Shown piece by piece: positions 35,211 to 48,544 of a DNA stretch of 64,000 nt; position 1 is the stretch's first letter, and each line of letters begins with the position of its first letter. The translations under genes were made by a program, and so were the position numbers. The notes under the pieces are model-generated. The model worked only from the letters and a program-made list of their open reading frames with translations, did no database searches and was not told the DNA's origin. The DNA comes from Phallusia mammillata (lineage: Eukaryota; Chordata; Ascidiacea; Phlebobranchia; Ascidiidae). Location of the stretch: positions 62,001 through 126,000 of the forward strand of contig QLIY01000395.1 of the NCBI GenBank assembly GCA_003260075.1, in the 5' to 3' direction.

Positions 35211-36717
35211 TCAATACTCTACTAGTGTGACTTTACTACACCAGCAGGTCAGCAATTACCACTGGCCACAAGTCAAGGTGTGCGCCTTGCGGTTTTATGT
35301 CAAGCGAGCGTGCCTCAGGGCACCTATCTGGTCCCATACTAAGCCTGTCAGACTGCAGCTTCGAAGCTGTTGACGGTAAACATAAAGGTTTACATGGACT
35401 TATTAAGCGAAGCTGAAGTTTGGCGCAAGTGTAGAATTTTCGAGAAGCGCACGGACTACCTAAGAAAAATTGACTTGCTTCTTATAGAAAAAAGTTTCAA
35501 ATACCGACATGGCATAACTAAACGCCTGACTGTAAAACCAAAAACAGAAGACGTCACACTATTTTGGCGGATAATTCATCCATAAAAAAGCTACTAATAT
35601 CTGCAACTGAAAGAAATGCCTCAATATATTTGACAGTACAATGACTTTACTGGCAACATGTACAAACACTTAACTGACAAGTGCAAAAAACAACGGCAAC
35701 AATCTGCATATTTTGCGCTAAGCCAACTGAAACTGGCGATATTTACTAAACGCAAGGAGCCGGATATGGCTGAAGATTGCAAGGCCAACACGCAGTTAGT
35801 AATTGCAGCTGGTCGACGGCACTTTCTGCCGCAGCATAGGCACGTAAATTACACACGAGACCTACGTTGTGTTTTGTCTGCTCGGTTCGGCTCCGAACAA
35901 TGTTTACATCGCAAACTGGCAATGTACTTGGCACCGAAGTGGCGATAGGTCAACCACACACACGAGCAAGTCACTCCCCTCAAAAATTAATCGATTACGC
36001 ACGGATCAAAAGCAGACACGGTTTATGACTTTACAACCCATACGAAGGTTTATGAAACAGTTGTCCACTGATGTAAAGAACGTGTCTGCTGATAGTAAAG
36101 TACTACGTCGCCAGATTGGACGAACGGGGCCTTGTATTAAACGGGATGGGCCGTTCGACAACTAGATCGATAATCACATATGGAAAGGTGTAAATTAACA
36201 TGTGGTGTAATTGTAATTTGCGCAAACCGGTGATATAATGCGTCAGACGTGTAGTAGACATCTTTACATTGGTACGAATGTGATACCAATTGAAATGGTA
36301 AACACATAGGGAAATTATTAATCAAAAGAACTGTTTAAGGACGACAGAGAAGATGTAAAAAAGACATGTTTAAAGAACAGAAATTTATTTTTAAGTGAGG
36401 TTGATTCAAACAAAGACAACAAACAACAATAATCAACTTTGCAAAGCCTTCCGAAAAACCACATGCACTTTTGGACAAACTTTTGTCTTTCTTTAGTTGG
36501 AACATATTTCTGGATGTGGTCATCACACTTTAACAACGACAAACCAAATGCAAATTTTAAGTAACTACATTTTACTACGCTGTTAACGGAATTCGAATCC
36601 ATGTCCCTTCCCCATCAGTTTTCCATGGACCACACGTTTTTTTACACGCAGTCCAAACCCAGAACGCTCCAAAATAAGAATCTCGATCAGATAGTATACT
36701 TGGCCGAATGGTTAGAC

Positions 36718-37112
36718 CAGTGACTCCCAATCTGGGGTTCGCGGGCCCCCAAGGGGTCCGTGGAAGAACTTTTTCATGAGCCATTAACCAACAGTACAGT
36801 ATTTTAAAGTTTCCAAACCGTTTTCATAATTCTGCATACGAGTGCAAACTGTTTATCACACCTTTGTGTCGGTAAAAATTAGTGTTTAGTGATTGTTACC
36901 TCAATTGTGTCATCATAACACACATGAACAATAGATTTTATAGTGCTGCTACAGTACAGAACTTTAAGGTAGATTAAAACGCTGTTCCGAAAAGCGAAAG
37001 TATAATGACGTATAATGCAAGAATCGAAAACATATGATAATTAAGTTGGGGTTCCGCAGACCTCTAAATTCATAAAAGGGGTCCGTGACCACAAAATGGT
37101 TGGGAACCATTG
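36718..37112. mobile_element. non-autonomous hAT element (Charlie-like ends)
   Basis: The ends CAGTGACTCCCAATC and GGTTGGGAACCATTG are diverged inverted repeats with an exact 8-bp target-site duplication GGTTAGAC (36710-36717 and 37113-37120). Interior gggtccgtg motifs recur near both ends. No transposase. Confidence 0.85.
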
Positions 37113-37562
37113 GGTTAGACCAAAAACATTCGACCATTCGGTTTATATTACAATCATACAGACATAGACGTGTCCCACCTAACGGCATAATTCATCTTAC
37201 AAATTTACCGCTAGGTGGTAAAATAAGCAAATTAGGCTGTCCAAGTCAGTTGGTACAATCAAATACGCACATATTTCTCTGTATAGTCCACAAACAGACA
37301 AATATCCGACTGCATTTGGCAACACTTCAAAGCAAAATTTCACAGTTACTGAACCAAGTAAGTCTTGTTTCCTTAAGCACCAACAATTTACTTCTTGGTT
37401 TTACCCATTCTTACAAACATCCCAAATAAAACTGTATCGTTTTACAAATGAGGACCTGAGTGATTTCTAAACTGTCTTTCAATGATCCAACCAGCAGTTG
37501 CATAACAAACATCGTAATGCCCTCCATTTGACTTAGAAGCAATACAATAAAACACAACTTAC

Positions 37563-40500
37563 GTGATTTCTGATTTCTCCGTTTATCAGGATTTACATTC
37601 ACTTGATCACGAGCCTTTACAGCTGCGTCGTACGAATATCGGTCGCTTACTGCTCGACGGAGAGAGTCCTGCATGAAAGGTTTGTGTTTGTATTTTTAAC
37701 TGGTGGTTGCACACACATTTCCTAAAATCGGTTTCCAAAACCGAGAGAATTAAAAAAAAACGTAAACGAGATGCATTTTAAACATAAATTTGATTTTACG
37801 GTGAATATGTGTACACAAGAAGCTCTTGATAAAACTGAAACGTGAGTTTAAAAACACACATTTAATTTATTCATGTAAATTCTTTTTGTCAAAAACCACA
37901 ATGTTATAAACAAGCTTTTGTATTACAATGCAGTATTTTTTCCGCTTTTTACTTATGACAACTTATCGCAAAGACTATTACTACCACACCACTTTGTGAT
38001 TTTTTGTAAAAAAGGTAAGTAAACATTAGGTAACGTTTGCAATTGCAGGACATGATGATAACATTAAATTTGAGTATTAAACTAAGTCTTGATGTACAGC
38101 TATAACTTTACCGACAAAAACGAAACTTGTATAACATTTTACCTAAAATCACGAAAGCTACAGGCATTGATAAAGAATAAAGATGAACAGTTTTGATAAA
38201 AATATATTCTAACACACTTGAAAAAGGGTTTAACCAAAGCAGTAGGACCAAGATTTATCGCAAAATGCACCACATAGTGCTAAAAAACAAAACATGCATA
38301 TGAATGTAATGCAACTGAATAGACTGGTTCAGGTCTTTTACAAATGCATAATTCACTGAGTTCAGAAAACAATCAAAAATGAGTAAATTTTGATGGTGTA
38401 ATCTCAACATTTTGGCACACGCTGTGTTATCAACAACATCAAGTTATTAGTTTTTTACTGACCGGTTTTCCGGGGCCGCCTTCCCTATCCGGGATATGCT
38501 TGGCACTGTGAATTCGGTGAATTTGGCTCTTTGTGTTGTCTGTGGAAGAAAGAAACAACGTGGAATTAGTCAGAGCTTTACGCACATCCAAGAGCTAACT
38601 TAAATCTGTTTTCAGTGCAAGTTTTTGATCACAAGTTACAACAATGCTGCAACCGTATTAGCACGGTTTTCACGAAGCCACACCCGTTTCGGATACGGTA
38701 AACTAAATAAATAGTTATCAGACAAGCATGTGGTATGAAAATCTTTGTCCAAGGTATAACAACCACATTGCATAAACGTATTCACTAAAATGCATTTACT
38801 GTGTACAACCTTTGGGGCAATATTATTTTGATCATGCTAGTTTTCAAGTCGGTTTCTAATGTTTCCAAGGTGTTACAAATTCGTTAAACAAGTTTAAGCC
38901 ACACCAGATCTGTGATCAGTAACTAATACCAGCATACTATTTTCTATGCGTGGTATTTCCGAACATTGTAGCACCAGCAACGGGAAAAATCGTATAAACA
39001 ACTAAGATACGCTTAACCAGAAGGTTAAACCGTTAACCTAGGCACAGCACTTTTTACAAGAAGCACAAAATTCACCCTATTTTGCGAATATGCAATAAAA
39101 TTAAACCTTTTATATCAGCAGGTGGTACCTGTTTTACTGCAAACATATTAAAACACAGTGCACCCAGGGCCAAAACAGGATCTACCGGTATTATACAATT
39201 TCTCATAGATTATATATTTCCTTTGAGGTTTTTTGGCACTATCAGTTCAAACAGTAACCTTATAGTTTTTGTGACATGTATCTGTTAGGGGGAGGCTTGA
39301 CAATAAACAACCAAAAGTTTCTTGTACATGTTGTTACAAAATCGTACACTTTATAGATTGAACGTGAAGTAATCAATAAATCACAATTTCCATGCGTATC
39401 TGCACTTAAATTACAGGGAATGTACCTTTAGGAGGAGAGGCCGAGGGGGGGGGGGATACACTTTATAGAGTGAACGTGAAGTAATCAATAAATCACAATT
39501 TCCATGCGCATCTGCACTTAAATTACAGGGAATGTACCTTTAGGAGGAGAGGCCGAGATTACACTGTCGTGTTCAGACCTCCTCTTGAAGGTTTTACGAA
39601 ATGAGACCCCCAGCCCTTTGGATTTTTTGATCGGTGCTGCGGCTTGTTGCTTGGCAACCTCGACTTCCTTCAACGTCTAAAAACAAAACTTGTCTTGTAA
39701 TGAATGAGCAAAACAATAGGTTGAATTGAGACAAGTTTATTTCATCTGTTGAAACAAATCGTAGCAGCACAATTGCACTGAAATATTTGCCAAGTAGGAA
39801 TTAGTTGCGTTACGTTGTGACGACAAATTTGAGGGCACAATTGGAAACAAGCTTTATGAGGCGGGGATGGTTAAGATTTTTAGTAATACATCCAAAACCT
39901 AAAGGACTTAGACTGCATCCGCTCTAGGTTGTCTTTACAGTAGTAAGCCTACAGCGTCAAAATCTTTTGTTAAAACAAACAAGTAGCCAGTTTTGGGTGA
40001 TTAGAATATGTCAGAAACCAGGCCCCGAATAACAGCTGGTCGCATTCGTCTATTTGGCCAATAACATGTTAAAGTGTCCTTATATTGCCGGTAAGATAAA
40101 TACATCTATATTTCGTACCGTATTTTACGGACCATAAGGCGCAATTTAAATCCTTTTTTTTCCCTCATAAATTGATCGTGCGCCTTATAAGCCGGTGCGC
40201 CTAATGTATGGATCAAGTAGTGCTTTATTGCCTACACTCCAGTACCGATAGTATTATTATCTAAATAAACCACTGTCTTACACAATAAACTACGGTAAAA
40301 GCAACTAGTGATAATCACTAGACTGATTTTTTCTTTTGCTCATTGTACTATTGTGACTTGCATACATTTATTACGTAACAAGTAAACTTTTATAACCCAT
40401 ACTCCTTAAAATACGATGCGTTCTATAGCCCGGTGCGCCTTATGTATGAACAAAAAACTAATCAAAGCAATTTATTGACAGTGCGCCTTATAATTGGGTG

Positions 40501-43500
40501 CGCTTTATGGTCCGTAAAATACGGGTATATTTAGCAGAATTAGTTCCTTATTCAACGAGATTTTTATCAATGCCATTTGGGTTTCGGTTTAAGCGATTGT
40601 TTTCGTTATACTGTTTTTGTTTTATTGCAGCAATACAATAAAGTGACAGGAATCCGTTTTTCAGTTTTACCACTTGATTTTATGAGCTTGCCAAATTAGG
40701 TAATTTGCTATGATCAGTTGCATTGTGGGTAAAAATACTTTACTGGGCCATTATAACCACAATGCGTTATGGTAAAACGTGTTAATGGCGAAATATATAA
40801 TTTTAAACTTAGGAAATCCGCTTGGGGCATGCAAGCATGTACTTGGAATTTTAACCCTTGTATATACACTATATGTAGACATGCATGTGTCATATCCAAT
40901 GTTAGTGAGAATATGCTAAGTTTTATCCCTACCTCACTATATTGTTTGTAGAACTTGTTCTGTAATTGTTCGATGTTTGGATTCTTAGAGCCGTGAGCAT
41001 TGAATTTATCAATTTCATCTAAACCTGGTTCGTCCGAGCTGGAAATAAAATTCATGAAAATAAATGTCACAAAATGAAACAGTGTCAAAAAATCCACTTC
41101 CACAAGTATGACAAAATAAATTTAGTCATGGTAGGAATGGCAAACGCACCTAAACATATTGCATGAAAAGCAAACGTGGCTGGTGGCATAAACACCCACA
41201 CAGATACAACTTCCTGTCAGACAAATAGCGTTTGCCTGCTGTGGGTAAAACAAGGTAAGCACAAAACAAACTTGCAAAAGGTTCTACATATATTTGTCTT
41301 TCCCATAGATTTTCATGTTGCATATTTTCTTGGTTACTGTGTGTTTCTTAAGCTAAGTTTATATTAGGACAACCCTGAAATGCTACAATAAAATCAAGAT
41401 GAACATTATTTTAAGCAGAAACATACATCAAAACTTATTGAAAGACCTTGGCAAAAAAACTATTACCTTTGTCTCAAGCAAAGCATGTAATGTGCCTAGA
41501 TCATACATTTTCCATTTAATCATCTTAACTACATATCAAAACTGCGATTTCGTAAAACATATAGTCCTACTGAACTAAAATTACCTAAATCGGGCTGATT
41601 GTGTCAGGCAAATTTAACATATACATTTGGTAGACTAGTGTTTGTTTGACTTAACGATTGAAGTTTTGTTTCTTACTGCAGTTTTCCTTGGTGTTTAGCA
41701 GTTACCAACTTAAACAGGCAAACTACACTTTTCCTGTAAACTTTTTTTTTTCATTCATAATGTGAGGTTTGCAGTAGATATGTATTTTTTAACGGACATC
41801 AGAAATAAGTCACAAAATCTCTTACTCAATAGGCCTGAATCCAGTTTCAACCGAATCTACTGGTTGTTTGTATGAGTAAGGATCAGAAATTCTCTTGTCA
41901 CCAATCTCAAAAATAGGGAAGCTGCCAGATCTTGGACGTTCTGTTGGAGAAAAAATATGTTTTAAGTAACAGCTGTTATTTCCAAACTACCAAAAAAAAC
42001 TTCCTATTACAATAACCTTACGAACAGACTACGACTACCATTGAAGGGTAACTTTAAGGGGTAAAAAATACTTGTTTGAAACATATCACATTGTTTAAAA
42101 ACAAACACTTTCAATTATTTGCTACTCCCAAAAGTTGATATTTCTTCGCACTTTACAATCATGTTGTTCAGTAATAAAGTACACAAGCTGTTTTAGTCCA
42201 ACAACACAGCAAATCTTGTCAGTAATAAAAACAACACAAAGTTGTCTACATTCTGTATGTGTTGTGTGGTTTTTGCATAGTAAACTCAGGTATTGTTCAA
42301 CGTACACTTTTCTGCAATAGGGTAACAAGAGTATCAAAAGTTTGCATTTGTAGGCCAAGTAATGGCAAACAAGATATGTTCCTTTTAACCCAGACCCAGA
42401 TTCAACAAATTTACACCTACTCCAATAGAAAAAGCAAAGTTTTAATACAAGAAATAAGTGACGAAGCACACCTTCTAAGTCTGATCCAATTTCAGGTGGG
42501 ACACTGCTTGGTCGGTAAGTTATAGGAGGCGAAAGATTGCCTTCAAAGTCTTCAGGGAGCGAGTAAGGATCCTCGTCTCCTGGACTCTGTGGATCTCCAC
42601 TTGAACTTTGACCCGATGAGGATGTCCGTGTTTTTTTGTTAACTTGAGCGTAGAGTGGCTTTCGTCCTCTACCTTTGCCTCTTACAGCAGTATAAAGTGG
42701 GCGGTTCTAGATGACAGTACTACTTTGTAAAAAAAACATGAAAAAGAGAGGGGTCTTGTATTTTGCTTTTTTGTAACACAAAGTTTTTTTTGAAAAAAGT
42801 TTTTATGGCAAAGGCTATGACCCAAGGACCTTAAAATAGTTGGCTAAATGTCAAACATATTACACCCATGGAAAACTTGGATGTAGAACTTACCTTTTTT
42901 ACAATTTAAACAATGTTAACTACAACTTTTTGAAAATTCACATGGCTTGCTTGTTACACTTGTAGCTTACAGTTTAAATCCATCAAAGACTTACTTGTTT
43001 TGAAGCTGGACTAAGTCTACCGCTAGCGTTTGGACCAGAAGGTGGATCAAAGCTTGGAATGCCTAGAAAAAAAAAAAACATTAACCCTGTTTAAAAATCA
43101 TAATGTCAAAGTCTGCTAACCAAGAATAATTTAAGTCTGTGCAGGGGTACACAGCATGTACATTGTGGGGTAATACATCAAAAATTTAAATTAAAACCCT
43201 AAAACGTGTCTAAGTTAATGCGTAAAAGAAGTTTTGGTTAAACATATTCACACATCATTAAAAAACGTAAAGTTGCTTTGCTTGGGTGAGAATTCTGCCC
43301 AGGATTAACTTATTGGTGATGGGACAGAATATCACAAACTAAGAAAAGCTTCTTAACACACCACTTTGAGGTCTTTCGGAATGTGCACGGCGTAGGTTAC
43401 TTCGAGATGGCCCAAGAAGTTCTGCTTCCAAAGCGTCTTGATCACTTGCACTATTTCAACAAAAGCTGTTTGTTAATACCGGTGTCTACCACACGCTTGG

Positions 43501-46500
43501 ATTGAAAGAAAAACTTTGGACATGATGCACAAAAGCAAAGGTGAACAACATGCACATTCAAACTAAATTAGTAGTGTTTCATGCATAACATACATGAAAC
43601 ACAATAACAAGAGTTCGGAGTGCAAATCAATACCTACTGTTTTAATGGAATTGTGATGATTTTTTCTTACCTGGAGGCAAAAATAGATTGGGATCTTGAT
43701 ACTGGTATGTTATGTTTCAAACTTGTGTCAGTGTAATCCTCAGCAAACTGGTACTCATGCACTCGACTCAATAGTGAGGACGACCGCTCAGCACTTTGCT
43801 GTCTCAAATGCTGGAGCGCTGACTTTGCAAGGGGTGAGTCGGAGGAGACTGACCTTTTGTGTTGCCGTGACAACTGCCTGGATGGATCTGGGAACTTGAA
43901 ACTAACTGGCGAGTTGAGTCTATCTCGAGGCTGAGCAAAAGCGGATGGGGACGAGATATCGTGTGGCGACAGATGCGAGGTTTTTCTGTACGATGGACCA
44001 GCCAAATAATTAGTTTGTGCTGTGGAGCTGGGTAATGCAGGAGCACTTAGTAGAAGTTGGGCATCATTTAACAAAATGTCAACACCACTATTTTTGCGTG
44101 GACGGCTTGTGCTTTTATGGGGGCTCAGCGAGTTTCGATGCTTTGACTTGTGTTTTTCCAGGAACTGATGTTTCGCACTGATTTCATGTATAGGCCCATT
44201 GTCAAAAGCACACAGCATCGACAAAGACAACCATTCCCAACCAACCAGAAATCCAAACAAGAAAAGCATGAAAAATATAAGATGAAAGAGTGATACATGC
44301 AACTACACAGCACACTAAACACCATGCATCACTGTCAGCAAATCTTAACAGTGTTTGAATACATACACATATATGCCATATAGCATAATGTGGTGTAAAA
44401 TGTGACGAAAGGTGTACACTGAAATTGAAAGTTTTGAGAGAAGACCTCTTTAAGCATGCAGAGAAAGTTTGGTTACAGATGAATTAATCATTAACCAAGA
44501 ATGAAGGATATGTAAATACTCTAGAAGTGTGTAATTTATCAATCCTACATTCAAAATTTAACACCACACTGACTGTAACATTTGGATGTTTACTTTAACA
44601 AGTTAGCAAGAAGTATAGGACAAGGTGTTTATCAGGCCATAAGCTACCACATGCCCATCATGTTACTTCCCAAACTAATAGAACGTCACTTCCTGATGTT
44701 AAACAATGCAGCAAGATTACATTAGCCTAGTACTGTTGTATGCAAGTGGCCAATTCAACAGCAACTGAAGACAAAAACATTAAATGAAGACTAGATATTT
44801 GGTCTGTGGCATTTTAAAATCCTTTGAAAATCAATTTTAATGATATTGACAGTGGTCATAATTTTTTTTCCCCTTTTTTGAACTATAACATCATTTTTTG
44901 CCTAATTTGCAGTTTGACATAATCAATACTTTTAAAAGACCTACGTTATAGCAGCAGCTGGTGAAGATTCTCTTCTTTGCAAAAGGTTTTGGCTTGTTGA
45001 GACATCGAAAAATGAATGACGATGGCCGCTTTTTAAATTTCTGGCACGTTCTGTCAAAAAAAAACATTTTCAAATTTTCGAGAGTTTATTTTGCCCAACA
45101 ACACCCCACTAAATTTTGAACCATACTAGTCAGAACAACATAAAAAAATATGGATTACGATATGTTTTTGCAGTCTGCAAAAAAGGTTTTACATATTAAA
45201 TGTCTCACAAACGCCAAATTCACTTCCAAATTACTACGTATTTTTGCTTGTCATTTGGAGTGCTAAAAATATCTTTAAGTAATTAGCTTCTGCAAAAATT
45301 TAGGAATTAGAATAAGATCGATGAAATCTTGTATTCACACATGACAAGCCAAATAAATGTGGACATTAAATTAAATTTCCAGGAATTTGGTTAAACATAA
45401 AACATTCCTGTTTTAACAATGTGTTGGGCAAAAACAAGTGGAGTTTCTCAACATTTCCTCAAAATAATCTTTTATGCTTGATTTATCAGACGTGACTTTC
45501 AGGACATTACTAAGCTGAACAAGTTTACACAGTCACAAAGGTGCAAAACACAAGACTGACTATAAAAACACATCTCTATTGGTTGGTTTTTACAGTAAGG
45601 TTTACAATAAAAGATAAGGCTAGCTTAGGGTTTAACCTGCTTACTTAGGTTTCCACAGGCAGTGAAACACAATACATTAGGTAAAATATTGTAACTAGGG
45701 CTTTAGCCAAAAAAATCTTGTTTCAGATTTAACCTACTAAAAACTAGTTAAGCAAAAGTCAACAATTATGAACATGAATTCTTCAATAGGAACAATCCTG
45801 AAGCCTGATTAGCACACTTGTATACAAATCTTAATATGCTTGGCCTATTCAAGACTTTATATTGTATCAACTGTTAGGCCTGGCATACTGTACCGTCAAG
45901 AAAACTGATACCTGAAAGTACAGTCCTTTCTAAAGGTTCTTCCTCCAAATCTGGTGGCAGATCCTGAGAAATGAGGTTCTTTATTTTACAGCGAGGTGCA
46001 CCTGTGTGACAAGTACAAATTAAATGTTAGATTGTTGTGTCCTTTACACCTTAAGAAACACAATGACTAAAAAACAGCTTGATCAAGAATTAAATAAGTA
46101 TAGAACTTTCATCAAATAAATGCAGTTGTGCTGGTGGCATGATAAAAATAGTAACTGTTTCAATTTCTAGAATAGAATGTATTACCTATGCATAACCTTG
46201 TCTTATTGATCAAGCTAACTGTAAAGCATGAAATAACTTTATGTAAACACATAGGATCTGTGGGCTTACCTGATAATTTGGCAGAATCACAATCTATTGA
46301 CTTAATCCAAGTGCTAAGTGCATCACAAGTAAACAAATAAGATTCTGCAGAAAAACAAGCAGCATTTAAGTTTTGTAGCACAATAAACAGTAGTCAACCA
46401 TGTATTTTGTCAAGCATATATACCACTTTTTTGTTCCATTGACAATGGGGGGGGGGTTTAATCCAAGTGCTAAGTGCATCACAAGTAAACAAATAAGATT

Positions 46501-48517
46501 CTGAAGAAAAATAAGCAGCATTTAAGTTTTGTAGCACAATAAACAGTAGTCAAGCATGTATTTTGTCAAGCATATATACCACTTTTTTGTTCCATTGACA
46601 ATTTAACGTAAGTTATACCACACACAACTGTCACAAACAAAGGATTGTTTGTTTTTTATTTCGTTCCGAAAAGAACAGTACTGCTGTTAAGTTGGTAATG
46701 TGTATATTAACCAAAGGTGCATACGACAGTGCAACAGTATAAAACTTAGAAGAAATGTACGTAACATGTATGAGGTCACACTGACAATTCTGGGATTTCG
46801 CTAAAACTTTGTTATTTCAAATTTTTTACACCTAATTTGCTTGCCAAAAATGTTGATGTAGCTTTTTTTCCAAAATTCAGTGCTTAACTGCTTATCTCGT
46901 CAAACAGGTCAAATTGAATTAAAGTTTTCAAACCATTAACAAAACTTCTCTTTTTCCTGATGCAAATATAACTCAAATTATACATTTCCTTTATGGTTTT
47001 TGCTAATTCTTAAATTTGTACAAAATGGTTGATTTTGACTTTGGACAACTTGTTTTTGTTTGATAAACTGAACATTTAATCACGAAAACGTTTAAAACAT
47101 AACACGGAATATTCATCTATTCCAAATGAGATACCTCCCTTATTTCCTAACAGGAACACACCCACATACGATTGACCCGCATCCCTACTACACCTATGAT
47201 CACCTCTCAGAGTCTCAGCTGATTTCCTTCAGCCTATAATTTGCTGAAAATTACCACAAACCTTTATACGCATAAAGTAAGAAATGAGGTCAAAGCGGCA
47301 ACAAACTTGTTAAGATTTGATAAAGCTCGGTTCAATTTACGATGCTACACGAATTCGCAAAAATTTCAATCAATTTTGCATGTCGTGTGATCAAACAAAT
47401 AATAATCTCCACCACTTCCTGCTACGGCGTATCAACTCCTTTTGCCATTTGTGGCAATCGAAAGGGTACTTCCCCCGCCGTTGACCTGACTTCACTGAGA
47501 TTTTGCATTTGTCAAAGGTATGCCATTTTTGCTGCACGTGGAGCAGGAAACGTTTACCAGTCGGACTTAACTGGCCCTGACCGCGCATTTAAAGAGCAGT
47601 TGGTTTTTTATCATGATCGACATTCACCTGATTGTCACCAATGCACCTTATGGGTTATAAAATGCAGAAAGTCTATTTCTTTTACACGTTCAGCACAATA
47701 ACTTTTCGAGCACCAGTAGAAAGCGCTTTATTATGATGTAATGTGGGGGGGGGGGGGGGGGGGGGGGGGTTGGTTTGTATATTTATTCATTTAAGAATGA
47801 CACGAGCTGCTGTCGAAACGTTATGTTTTACACTAATACAGTGGCTTGTTTGTTTTTTGGTTAGGATTTTTAAAATCGTGTTACCTATTATGTAAAGCTT
47901 TTAAGAATTTGGTATTCCTATCAGGACGATATGCTGTGTTTTCCTTACCTGATCCAACGTAGGCCCTCTGGACAGCCACTTGGTCCTGAGTTGAATCAAA
48001 TTCTTGTGAAAAAAGTCCGCCGTTTGAATAGCGTTTACTGACAGGTCTGTTGCCTTTGGTCATGGCACCGGCTCGACGCCTCACAACCGTGGACGAGCCT
48101 CTTGTGGGGTCGTTACTAAAATACTCAGACCCGGCATCATCTTCGGAGCCGGACGAAAAGTCTGAATTTATTTTGTCACTTTTGTCGCTCTTGTCGCTTG
48201 GTACTCGGCGGACCTGAGCTCCAGAGCTGCTGGAAGTTTGTGTGCTGTCCCCCTTTTCATGTTTCTTCTTTCGTGAAGAGCCGGAGCCAGCGAATTTCAG
48301 CATTTTATAGCGCCTTTAGTTAACGCTGACCNAAATACTCAGACCCGGCATCATCTTCGGAGCCGGACGAAAAGTCTGAATTTATTTTGTCACTTTTGTC
48401 GCTCTTGTCGCTTGGTACTCGGCGGACCTGAGCTCCAGAGCTGCTGGAAGTTTGTGTGCTGTCCCCCTTTTCATGTTTCTTCTTTCGTGAAGAGCCGGAG
48501 CCAGCGAATTTCAGCAT
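37563..48517 (-). CDS. Ser-rich, basic, mostly disordered protein (13 exons, 3' end not seen)
   Basis: Exons read: 48517 (or 48303)-47949, 46344-46270, 46001-45912, 45050-44945, 44177-43671, 43450-43362, 43062-42995, 42706-42472, 41940-41826, 41038-40933, 39676-39538, 38539-38463, 37668-37563. All borders are GT-AG and all phases agree, giving about 689 codons with no stop. The N-terminus MLKFAGSGSSRKKKHEKGDS is Ser/Lys-rich. Later segments include SYLFTCDALSTWIKSIDCD, KHQFLEKHKSKHRNSLSPHK, GRKPLYAQVNKKTRTSSS and KGLGVSFRKTFKRRSE. I recognise no folded domain. The YAQVNKK motif resembles ALYAQVKK of PAR-3 C-termini and the FAK-like first exon. The last exon ends in phase 1, as does that first exon, so splicing into FAK exon 2 at 24649 would be in frame. 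A cytoskeletal or polarity scaffold is a guess. Confidence 0.75.
39445..39455. other. ten-G join between overlapping flanks
   Basis: About 100 bp (39345-39445) recurs at 39457-39557 with few differences. Ten G separate them after the genomic G of ...ggccgag. The 3' end of exon 39676-39538 lies in the right copy. Confidence 0.9.
40118..40524. mobile_element. inverted-repeat DNA transposon remnant (GTGCGCCTTA-rich)
   Basis: The ends pair as CCGTATTTTACGGACCATAA against TTATGGTCCGTAAAATACGG, 20 bp or more of perfect match. Subterminal gcgccttat motifs appear in both orientations. The flanks allow a TA target duplication. It resembles a widespread family of short elements with such ends; the superfamily is not certain. 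Confidence 0.75.
42472..42706 (-). CDS. exon with tyrosine motif PLYAQVNKK
   Basis: The 235-nt exon of the disordered-protein gene encodes NRPLYTAVRGKGRGRKPLYA, then QVNKKTRTSS, GDEDPYSLPEDFEG and ITYRPSSVP. The order YAxVNKKxK - Ser-rich - acidic - DPYS is also that of the FAK-like first exon (YAKVNKKKK ... EDADPYS), suggesting shared origin or a common binding partner. Confidence 0.7.
46447..46456. other. ten-G join between overlapping flanks
   Basis: 46304-46446 recurs at 46458-46602 with about three substitutions in 140 bp, which looks like two haplotypes. The left copy holds the intact acceptor of exon 46344-46270 (ctgcag on the - strand); in the right copy that AG is altered. Confidence 0.9.
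47745..47769. other. 25-G run, probably a masked gap
   Basis: No flank duplication is visible. It lies in the intron between exons 47949 and 46344 and most likely stands for an estimated gap. Confidence 0.7.
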
Positions 48518-48544
48518 TTTATAGCGCCTTTAGTTAACGCTGAC
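48117..48544. repeat. ~215-bp tandem duplication around a single N
   Basis: 48117-48331 recurs at 48333-48544 with n at 48332. Both copies include the ATG and the Ser/Lys-rich N-terminus. Only the outer copy (ATG at 48517) continues into unique upstream DNA, and only the inner copy (ATG at 48303) continues into the rest of exon 1, so they are one exon split by an unmerged join. Confidence 0.93.

Noticed and set aside
35642..36165. Overlapping + strand ORFs of 96 and 98 codons
   Set aside because: No recognisable domain, no consistent codon bias and no splice context. I cannot exclude a gene but cannot support one.
36700..36750. tRNA-like pattern (tggccgaatggtta ... ggttcgc)
   Set aside because: It resembles box A and box B, but the second half is the terminus of the hAT element at 36718 and the arms do not fold as a tRNA.
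39445..39455. G-quadruplex or regulatory G-tract
   Set aside because: The uniform length of ten, overlapping flanks and one-strand bias across the window point to a join artefact.
40714..41103. 129-residue - strand ORF with hydrophobic start
   Set aside because: Only 41038-40933 is a real exon; the rest reads through both neighbouring introns.
43667..44302. Hydrophobic leader (FFMLFLFGFLVGW) as a signal peptide for the large exon
   Set aside because: The acceptor at 44178 fits the phase of the previous exon exactly, so the leader is intron read-through.
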